DNA of 9,605 nucleotides, from positions 1-9,605 of the forward strand of contig DHXL01000397.1 of the NCBI GenBank assembly GCA_002415335.1, in the 5' to 3' direction. Source of the DNA: Oxalobacteraceae bacterium UBA5157. Its GTDB lineage: Bacteria; Pseudomonadota; Gammaproteobacteria; Burkholderiales; Burkholderiaceae_D. The notes beneath the pieces were generated by a model. The model saw nothing but the letters and a program-made list of their open reading frames with translations. It had not been told where the DNA came from and did not search any database. Positions within the stretch are counted from its first letter, which is position 1, and every line of letters starts with the position of its first letter. Made by a program: the position numbers and the translations under genes. Positions 1 through 5,720 of this stretch are shown here, piece after piece.

Positions 1-1343
1 GTCAGCGCCAGCAGGATCGTGATTTGCGCAGGCACCGGGACCGGCGCGAATTCCGGCTGATTGAGGCAGGCGCGGATGCGCCGCCCGTGTTCGATCAGCT
101 TGCGGCTGTCTTCGTCAAGGCGGGCGCCGAAGCGCGCAAACGTCTCGAGTTCCTCGAACTGCGCGTAGCCGAGCTTGAGGTCGCCCGCCACTGCGCGGTA
201 GCTGGCCCGCTGCGCCTTGCCGCCGACCCGCGAAACGGATTTGCCGACGTCGACCGCGGGCAGCACGCCCAATTCAAACAGGGACGGCGACAGGTAGATC
301 TGCCCATCGGTGATGGAAATCAGGTTGGTCGGAATGTAGGCCGAAATATTTTGCGCTTCGGTCTCGATGACCGGCAGCGCGGTCAGCGAACCGCCGCCAT
401 GTTCATCGCGCAGGTGCGTGGCGCGCTCGAGCAGGCGCGAATGAATATAGAAAATGTCGCCGGGGAACGCTTCGCGGCCGGGCGGCCGGCGCAGCAGCAG
501 GGACAGCTCGCGATAGGCGCGCGCGTGCTGCGTCAGGTCGTCATAGACGATCAGCACGTCGCGCCCCGCTTCCATGAAATGCTCGGCAATGCTGGTCGCG
601 GCATAGGGCGCGATATAGGCGAGGCCCGGCGCGTCGTTGCCCTCGGTCACCACCACCACGGTATATTCCAGCGCGCCCTGTTCGCGCAAGACGGCCACCG
701 CTTTCGCCACGGCCGAGGCGCGCTGGCCGATGGCGCAATACACGCACACGACATCCTGGCCGCGCTGGTTGAGGATAGTGTCGAGCGCGATCGCCGTCTT
801 GCCGGTCTGGCGGTCGCCCAGGATCAGCTCGCGCTGGCCGCGCCCGATCGGAATCAGCGCATCGATGACCTTGATGCCGGTCTGGAGCGGCAGCGTGACA
901 GGCGCGCGGTCCATGATGTGGGCAGCCGGTCGTTCGATCGGCAGGTGCCCGGCGGCCGCCACTACGCCTTTGCCGTCGAGCGGCCGCCCGAGCGGGTCGA
1001 TGACGCGGCCCAGCAAGGCGTCGCCCACCGCGACGTCCATGACGCGGCCGGTACGCCGCACTTCGTCGCCGGCGTGCAGGTGCCAGTAGTCGCCCAGCAG
1101 CACGACGCCGATCTCGTCTTCGTCGACGTTGAACGCGATGCCGGACACGCCGCCGGGGAACGTCAGCAGTTCCTCAAAGCCGACGCCGGGCAGACCCGAC
1201 ACCTTCGCGATGCCGGTGGCGATACTGGCGATGGTGCCGACCTCGCGCGGCGCCAGCTGCGGCGTGAAGCTCTCGCGCACCCCGCTTATTCCGGCGAACA
1301 CGCGCTCGAAAACCTGTTGCAGGCTGTCGGCTTCGCTGCTCAT
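1..1343 (-). CDS. atpA: N-type F1Fo-ATPase subunit alpha (3' end cut by window edge)
   Basis: This is the nucleotide-binding, non-catalytic alpha subunit of the F1 head, alternating with beta in the alpha3beta3 hexamer on the cytoplasmic side of the membrane. Reading from the ATG at 1343 gives 447 uninterrupted codons that run off the left edge. Full-length alpha is about 500-510 residues, so roughly the last 55-60 are missing. The beta-barrel domain is followed by a Walker A loop GDRQTGKT at residues 176-183, a Walker B-like strand DVLIVYDDL at about 272-280, and SVSRVGGKAQ around 369-378, whose Arg372 matches the arginine finger serving the beta site. The start overlaps the atpF stop as ATGA (1340-1343), and AAGGA lies 4 nt upstream of it. 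The expected next gene, atpG, is outside the window. Assignment to the N-type rather than the housekeeping enzyme rests on the operon around it. Confidence 0.96.
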   Translation of the reverse strand, partial: MSSEADSLQQVFERVFAGISGVRESFTPQLAPREVGTIASIATGIAKVSGLPGVGFEELLTFPGGVSGIAFNVDEDEIGVVLLGDYWHLHAGDEVRRTGRVMDVAVGDALLGRVIDPLGRPLDGKGVVAAAGHLPIERPAAHIMDRAPVTLPLQTGIKVIDALIPIGRGQRELILGDRQTGKTAIALDTILNQRGQDVVCVYCAIGQRASAVAKAVAVLREQGALEYTVVVVTEGNDAPGLAYIAPYAATSIAEHFMEAGRDVLIVYDDLTQHARAYRELSLLLRRPPGREAFPGDIFYIHSRLLERATHLRDEHGGGSLTALPVIETEAQNISAYIPTNLISITDGQIYLSPSLFELGVLPAVDVGKSVSRVGGKAQRASYRAVAGDLKLGYAQFEELETFARFGARLDEDSRKLIEHGRRIRACLNQPEFAPVPVPAQITILLAL

Positions 1344-2209
1344 GGGTTCCTTGCTTCGAGCGCGGACGGCTCGCGCGCGCGGCCGCTCGCCATTGCCGGT
1401 GTTGGGCCGGCTACGGCTTCCGGCCTGGGCGCGGCTTTCGCCGCAGCTCTGCCATCCTGTTGCAACAGGTCGCCGACGCCCTTCTCCAGCGCAGCCAGAT
1501 AATCCGCGATGCTCCACGCCACCTTTTGTCCGCTCGCCGTGAACTCGATTCCACTGATCAGATCCGGCGCGGTCTCGAACCGGACCTCGATGCCGGTCGC
1601 GAAAATTTCTTCGAGGGTCCGACGTATCGCTGCGCGTTGCTGCTCGGGCAGGTCGAACGCGCTGCGCACCAGCGCCGCACCGGAGGTCGTCTTGATGGCT
1701 GCGGCAAGGCCCGCTTTCGCCGGCCCGTCCAGCTCGCGCAAGCGGCGCATGAACACCTCGCTCATGCGCTCTTCGAGGCTGGCCGCAGCCAGGTCGGCCA
1801 GTGCCTTGCGCGCGATCGCGAACACTTCCTGCTGGGTCCGGCGGCTGATGGCTTGATTGAGATTGCGGGCGTCGCTTCTCAGCGTTTCCTGTCGCTTGGC
1901 AAGCACGGCATCGGCCGCCTGCCTCGCTTGCTCGAGGAGCCGCTGGCGCTCGGCCTGCGCCTCCAGCGTGGCTTGGCTCATGAGGTCGGCGCGCTGCCGG
2001 TCGAACGCCTCGTTCTTGTGCTGGAACAGGTCGCGCTCCTGTTGCGCCTCGGCCTTCGTGGCGTCGGCGTTCGCCAGCTCGGTGGCGATGCGCCTTTCGC
2101 GCGCGTCGATCGCATCGAGGATGGGCTTGTAAAGAAAACGCTTCATCAGCCATATCAGGATGACGAAGTTGAGCGCTTGCGCGCCGACGGTGAACCAGTC
2201 AATGAGCAT
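1340..2209 (-). CDS. atpF: N-type F1Fo-ATPase subunit b with delta-like C-terminal region
   Basis: This is the peripheral-stalk subunit b, which anchors F1 to the membrane sector. At 289 residues it is far longer than a standard b (about 156). An N-terminal membrane helix (about residues 4-22, after MLIDWFTVGAQ) is followed by KRFLYKPILDAID and a long, highly charged coiled coil (about 30-135). Residues about 175-245 look like the C-terminal part of subunit delta: a VRSAFDLPEQQ segment, then PDLISGIEF, a glycine turn and WSIADYLAALE. The last 37 or so residues are an Ala/Pro-rich tail. No separate atpH is seen, so this b probably does the job of both b and delta; the delta likeness is my reading of the pattern, not an alignment. 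The gene starts 3 nt after atpE and its stop overlaps the atpA start by 4 nt, so translation is probably coupled. Confidence 0.95.
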   Translation of the reverse strand: MLIDWFTVGAQALNFVILIWLMKRFLYKPILDAIDARERRIATELANADATKAEAQQERDLFQHKNEAFDRQRADLMSQATLEAQAERQRLLEQARQAADAVLAKRQETLRSDARNLNQAISRRTQQEVFAIARKALADLAAASLEERMSEVFMRRLRELDGPAKAGLAAAIKTTSGAALVRSAFDLPEQQRAAIRRTLEEIFATGIEVRFETAPDLISGIEFTASGQKVAWSIADYLAALEKGVGDLLQQDGRAAAKAAPRPEAVAGPTPAMASGRAREPSALEARNP

Positions 2210-2212
2210 GAC

Positions 2213-2494
2213 TCACTTTCCCGCCGTGTGGGCAATCACCTGATTCCAGAACGGATTGGCGAAAATCAGAATCATCGACACCACGAAACAGTAGATGGCC
2301 GTGGATTCGATCATCGCCAGCCCCACGAACAGGGTTCGCGTAATGGTGGCGGAGGCGTCGGGCTGCTGCGCCAGTGCGGTCAGCGCGGTCGCCACTGCCC
2401 GCCCTTCGGCCAGCGCCGGCCCCATGCAGCCGAAGCCGGTAGTGATGCCGGCAACCACGATCGATGCCACCGCGATAATCGTCATGCTGTCCAT
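2213..2494 (-). CDS. atpE: N-type F1Fo-ATPase subunit c (rotor ring proteolipid)
   Basis: This 93-residue hairpin of two membrane helices forms the ion-carrying c-ring. Helix 1 (about 4-40) contains GFGCMGPALAEG with Glu30; the polar loop is ALAQQPDA; helix 2 (about 53-82) carries the essential carboxylate Glu63 in MIESTAIY and ends in ANPF. Aligned by eye with the Na+-binding c subunit of Ilyobacter, Glu30 sits where Gln32 is, and Glu63-Ser64-Thr65 with Tyr68 match Glu65-Ser66-Thr67 and Tyr70. The Na+-type ligand set is therefore present, plus a second carboxylate. The closest studied relative, the Burkholderia pseudomallei N-ATPase c-ring, was reported as a 17-mer that is proton-specific, so the ion cannot be called from motif alone. 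The start at 2494 is chosen over an in-frame ATG at 2584 because AAAGGG lies 6 nt before it and the longer version would add 30 non-family residues overlapping atpB. Confidence 0.96.
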   Translation of the reverse strand: MDSMTIIAVASIVVAGITTGFGCMGPALAEGRAVATALTALAQQPDASATITRTLFVGLAMIESTAIYCFVVSMILIFANPFWNQVIAHTAGK

Positions 2495-2500
2495 ATTGTT

Positions 2501-2506
2501 CCCTTT
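2501..2506 (-). promoter_or_regulatory. Ribosome binding site of atpE
   Basis: AAAGGG on the minus strand lies 6 nt before the ATG at 2494 and decides the atpE start. It sits in an AT-richer 28-nt gap after the atpB stop, the longest gap inside the ATPase gene cluster. A free-standing site fits the need for many more c subunits than other subunits. Confidence 0.7.
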
Positions 2507-2522
2507 GCTTTTTGTGTTCGTA

Positions 2523-3224
2523 TCAGGTGACGGGTACCGGCCCGGACTCTGGCTTCGGTCTGGCGGTACGCGTGGCGGCCGCAATGTATACCGCGGCCAG
2601 GATGCTGAAGATGTACGCCTGCACCATGCCGGTCAGCAGGCCGAGCGCCGTCATCACGATTGGAAAAAGAAACGGCGTGATGGTCAGCAGAATGGCGATG
2701 ATCATCGCGCCGCTCATCATGTTGCCGAACAGACGCACCGCCAGCGCCAGCGTGCGCGAGAGTTCGCTGATGACATTAAACGGCAGCATGATGACGGTCG
2801 GCTCGAGGTAGGACCTGAAATAGCCGCCGATGCCCTGCTCCTTGATGCCGAACAGCGGCACCGCGACAAACACGCACAACGCGAGTGCCACGGTCGTCGA
2901 GAGCGAACCGGTCGGCGGCTCGTAGCCGGGGATCACCGTGCAGAGACTCGCGGTGGCAACGAACAGGAATAGCGTGCCCAGAAAGCCGAGATATTTTTCC
3001 GGATGGGACAGGCCGACATCCTCGATCTGCTTCTGGGTCGCGCTGACGATGATTTCCAGCAGGTTCTGCCAGCGTGAGCGCTCCAGATCCCGGGACAGGT
3101 TGCGCGTGATGAGCTTCGATCCGATCGCCAGCAGCAGCATCAGTCCCCAGGTGAAGACGATGGTGGCGTTGAGCTTGACATATCCGTGCTGCCAGAAGAT
3201 CAGCTGGTCGGGGCTAAGGCGCAT
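2523..3224 (-). CDS. atpB: N-type F1Fo-ATPase subunit a (Fo stator channel)
   Basis: This is the membrane stator subunit a, which forms the ion half-channels beside the c-ring. The 233-residue protein has several hydrophobic segments (about 18-37, 79-98, 108-126, 142-162, 170-195 and 197-217). The essential arginine is Arg164 in LALAVRLFGNMMSG, equivalent to Arg210 of E. coli. Gln202 in GMVQAYIF matches the conserved glutamine of the last helix. It is a little shorter than E. coli subunit a (271) because the N-terminus is short. The start overlaps the end of atpR by 11 nt and is preceded by GGAGG with 6-nt spacing. The last 15 or so residues are a Pro/Arg-rich cytoplasmic tail. Confidence 0.96.
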   Translation of the reverse strand: MRLSPDQLIFWQHGYVKLNATIVFTWGLMLLLAIGSKLITRNLSRDLERSRWQNLLEIIVSATQKQIEDVGLSHPEKYLGFLGTLFLFVATASLCTVIPGYEPPTGSLSTTVALALCVFVAVPLFGIKEQGIGGYFRSYLEPTVIMLPFNVISELSRTLALAVRLFGNMMSGAMIIAILLTITPFLFPIVMTALGLLTGMVQAYIFSILAAVYIAAATRTARPKPESGPVPVT

Positions 3225-3519
3225 GGCTAGCCTCCGGTGCCGGACCGGTCTTCTGCGGAACCGTCAACCAGGTCACGGCGAGGCGCGCCATGACAAAGCC
3301 GAGCACGCACAGGACCAGACGCTGCCAATCGCCGCCGCCAACGAAGTAGAATCCAGCCAGCGCCATGCCGGTTCGCAGCAGCATGCTGCAGAAGAACAAA
3401 AGCGCGGGCCGTCCGGACGAAGCGCTCATGGCCACCGTCCACCACAGGCCGCCGAAGAACATCGCACCGAGCAGCGCGCCCGCCAGCCACGCGAGCGCCA
3501 GGGCCAGCATTTCATTCAT
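3214..3519 (-). CDS. atpR: N-ATPase accessory membrane protein AtpR
   Basis: This small integral membrane protein of 101 residues is found only with N-type ATPases. Three hydrophobic segments are visible (about 5-27, 37-60 and 66-86). Arg49 in SMLLRTGMALAGFYFVGG and Arg79 in LGFVMARLAVTWL lie in or at the edge of membrane helices, which is unusual. Arginines of this kind in the family have been suggested to pair with the c-subunit carboxylates, for instance in ring assembly; that role is not shown by the sequence. The C-terminal 15 residues are a Pro/Ala-rich tail. The ATG at 3519 overlaps the atpQ stop as ATGA and is preceded by GAGGG. An in-frame ATG at 3510 is a possible alternative start. 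Confidence 0.9.
   Translation of the reverse strand: MNEMLALALAWLAGALLGAMFFGGLWWTVAMSASSGRPALLFFCSMLLRTGMALAGFYFVGGGDWQRLVLCVLGFVMARLAVTWLTVPQKTGPAPEASHAP
3231..3235 (-). promoter_or_regulatory. Ribosome binding site of atpB, inside atpR
   Basis: GGAGG on the minus strand, 6 nt before the atpB ATG, is the most consensus-like Shine-Dalgarno site in the ATPase cluster. It lies within the last codons of atpR and confirms the 11-nt gene overlap. Confidence 0.7.
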
Positions 3520-3863
3520 GGTGCAGTTCCCTCTTCGCTATCTTCCCGTTCCTCGCGCATTGCGCGGTCTTCTTTCGCGACCCAATGCCAAGCATTGAAG
3601 CAGCCGACCACCAGACCGGCCGCCAGCAGCGCCAGCGTCCACCGGTGCTGGCCCGGATAGTGTTTATCCAGCCAGAGGCCGAGCGCCGCGCCGAGCAAGG
3701 TCGGCACCACCACCGACCAGCCGACCAGCCCCATCATGCCGAGCCCGAACCAGACCCCCTGCGTGCTGCGCCGCGCCCTGAGCTTGCGCGCGGCCTTGGC
3801 GCCCACCCGTCCGGCCAGCGCCGGCGCGGGTTTCACCGTTTTTCCGGGGACCTGGTCATCCAT
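3516..3863 (-). CDS. atpQ: N-ATPase accessory membrane protein AtpQ (AtpI-like)
   Basis: This 115-residue protein has a basic N-terminal tail (Arg/Lys-rich, residues 1-35), two membrane helices (about 37-66 and 75-97) and a very acidic and basic C-terminus (KEDRAMREEREDSEEG). The first helix carries VVVPTLLGAALGLWLD, the Gly/Pro pattern ending in Asp typical of the AtpI family, whose members are linked to c-ring assembly and possibly Mg2+ handling. AtpQ is one of the two genes that mark N-type operons. The frame is open upstream to 4097, but that part lies inside atpC. I place the start at 3863 because AtpI-like sequence begins after it. The ATG overlaps atpC by 8 nt and has no clear Shine-Dalgarno, so it probably depends on translation of atpC. 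Confidence 0.9.
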   Translation of the reverse strand: MDDQVPGKTVKPAPALAGRVGAKAARKLRARRSTQGVWFGLGMMGLVGWSVVVPTLLGAALGLWLDKHYPGQHRWTLALLAAGLVVGCFNAWHWVAKEDRAMREEREDSEEGTAP

Positions 3864-4245
3864 GTTGAAAGCGCGCGAAGCGCTGCAGAAATCCGCTTTC
3901 CAGTTTCGCCATGACGACGCGCACGCTTTGCTCCTGCTCATCGAGAGCCAGAAACTCCTGCTCGACCGCGGCGCGCAGCCGGCCCAGGTCCGCGCCGCCA
4001 ATCGCGCGCCGCACCGACACCAGCACCTCCGGCCCGGCCTTGACCAGCACCCCCTCGTCCACCGCCACGCAGACTTCGCCGTCCGCCGCGGTCTCAAAGA
4101 TCAGGATCCCGGGCACGAGCGCCGCGACACAATCGCGCCGGTGCGGCAAGAGCCCGAACGAGCCGTCGTGCGTCTCCGCCACGATGCGCAAAACGTCGCG
4201 CTTCTCGGTGAAGATCCCGAACGGCAGCAGCAGCTTAAGATGCAT
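3856..4245 (-). CDS. atpC: N-type F1Fo-ATPase subunit epsilon
   Basis: This is subunit epsilon of the central stalk, which links gamma to the c-ring and can regulate ATP hydrolysis. The N-terminal beta-sandwich is recognisable from MHLKLLLPFGIF, then GSFGLLPHRRDCVAALVPG, in which GxxxLLPxH is the family signature. Two C-terminal helices follow (about residues 83-125), so the potentially inhibitory helical domain is kept. From the ATG at 4245 it is 129 residues. An in-frame ATG at 4260 gives 134 residues with AAGG 6 nt upstream; I prefer 4245 because epsilon proteins usually begin just before the LLLP strand, but either is possible. It overlaps atpD by 11 nt (26 nt with the longer start) and atpQ by 8 nt. 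Confidence 0.92.
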   Translation of the reverse strand: MHLKLLLPFGIFTEKRDVLRIVAETHDGSFGLLPHRRDCVAALVPGILIFETAADGEVCVAVDEGVLVKAGPEVLVSVRRAIGGADLGRLRAAVEQEFLALDEQEQSVRVVMAKLESGFLQRFARFQHG

Positions 4246-5698
4246 GAGCGTCCCAGGCATGGTCGACCTTCGGTTGCACCGGCGTTGGCGCGGGCAGCCG
4301 CGCTTCCATTTTTCCGTTCGCCTCGTCGATCGTTCCGATCATGTAGAGCGCGCTTTCCGGGGCATTCTTGAATTCGTCGTGCAGGATGCGTTCGCAGCCG
4401 TCGAGCGCATCCTTGAGGCTGACCATTTTTCCCTTGAGCCCGGTGAACTGCTCGGTGGTGAAGAAAGGCTGCGTCAGAAAGCGCTCGAGGCGGCGCGCAC
4501 GCGCGACAACCTTGCGGTCCTCCGTCGACAGCTGCTCCAGGCCGAGCATGGCGATAATGTCCTTGAGGTCGGCATATTGCGCCAGCGTACGGCGGATGTC
4601 CTGCGCCAGCGCGTAGTGCCGTTCGCCGACGATGCCCGGCGTCGCCATCCGGGAATTCGACTGCAGCGGGTCGATCGCCGGAAAGAGCCCTTCGCTGGCG
4701 CGTTTGCGCGACAGCACGATCGAAGCGGACAGATGCGAGAACGTATGCACCGCCGCCGGATCGGTGAAATCATCGGCCGGCACGTACACCGCCTGGATCG
4801 AGGTGATGGCGCCGGTATCGGTGTTGGCGATGCGCTCCTCCAATCCGGACAGCTCGGTACCCATCGTCGGCTGGTAGCCGAGGCGCGACGGCATCTGTCC
4901 CATCAGGCCGGACACTTCCATGCCGGCCTGGATGAAGCGGAAGATATTGTCGATCAGCAGCAGCACGTCGCGGTGCTCGTCGTCGCGGAAATATTCGGCC
5001 ATCGTCAGCGCCGCATGGCCGACGCGAAAACGGGCACCGGGCGGCTCGTTCATCTGGCCGAAAACCATCACCATGTTTGGCAATACGCCCGCCTGCTTCA
5101 TGTCGTGGTACAGCTCCTGGCCCTCGCGGCAACGTTCGCCGATGCCGCAGAAAATGCTTACGCCTTTTTCGTTGCCGATCATGTTGTGAATCATCTCGGT
5201 GAGCAGCACCGTTTTGCCCACCCCCGCTCCGCCGAACAGGCCGGCCTTGCCGCCGCGCTCCAGCGGCATCAGCACATCGATGACCTTGATGCCGGTTTCA
5301 AAGATCTCCGACTGCGTGGAACGACGCGCCAGCGGCGGCGGGCTCCGATGCACGGAACGCCATTGGATATCGGTCAACGCCGCTTCGCGGTCGATCGCGT
5401 TGCCGAACACGTCGAACATGCGCGACAGGATTCCCTTGCCGACCGGCGCCTTCAACGGCCCGCCCGTATCCTCCACCACCATGCCGCGAGCGAGGCCTTG
5501 CGTCGGCGTCAGTGCAATCCCGCGCACATGGCGCGCATCGCGCTGCGCCAGCACTTCGATCACGATGCAGCCGTCCTCTCCGGCGCGCAGCACGGTATGG
5601 ATCGGCGGCAAGCGGGCATCGAACCGTATGTCCACGACGCTGCCGCGCACCGCAACCACTACGCCGCGATTTTCCGGGCCAGACTGATTATTTTCCAT
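4235..5698 (-). CDS. atpD: N-type F1Fo-ATPase subunit beta (catalytic)
   Basis: This is the catalytic beta subunit of F1, 487 residues (E. coli 460). The Walker A loop is GGAGVGKT at 156-163; the catalytic glutamate is Glu188 in GIGERCREG; Walker B is LLLIDNIFRF at about 247-255. Differences from housekeeping beta are clear: GERCREG replaces GERTREG, Phe339 in GLFPAIDPL replaces the adenine-stacking tyrosine, and the DELSEED loop reads EQLSTED (388-394). The protein has about 20 extra C-terminal residues rich in Pro. The gene begins 22 nt after the xfp stop with AAGGGG close to the ATG. That beta comes first is the reverse of standard atp operons and typical of the N-type. The changed DELSEED loop may alter coupling to gamma and epsilon, but that is inference. 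Confidence 0.97.
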   Translation of the reverse strand: MENNQSGPENRGVVVAVRGSVVDIRFDARLPPIHTVLRAGEDGCIVIEVLAQRDARHVRGIALTPTQGLARGMVVEDTGGPLKAPVGKGILSRMFDVFGNAIDREAALTDIQWRSVHRSPPPLARRSTQSEIFETGIKVIDVLMPLERGGKAGLFGGAGVGKTVLLTEMIHNMIGNEKGVSIFCGIGERCREGQELYHDMKQAGVLPNMVMVFGQMNEPPGARFRVGHAALTMAEYFRDDEHRDVLLLIDNIFRFIQAGMEVSGLMGQMPSRLGYQPTMGTELSGLEERIANTDTGAITSIQAVYVPADDFTDPAAVHTFSHLSASIVLSRKRASEGLFPAIDPLQSNSRMATPGIVGERHYALAQDIRRTLAQYADLKDIIAMLGLEQLSTEDRKVVARARRLERFLTQPFFTTEQFTGLKGKMVSLKDALDGCERILHDEFKNAPESALYMIGTIDEANGKMEARLPAPTPVQPKVDHAWDAHAS

Positions 5699-5720
5699 AT
5701 CCCCTTGGTCGAGTGCGCCG

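Noticed and set aside
24..1502. 492-codon plus-strand ORF opposite atpA
   Set aside because: Lies antisense to an intact alpha subunit reading frame with Walker A and arginine finger; its product is Arg/His-rich and without motifs.
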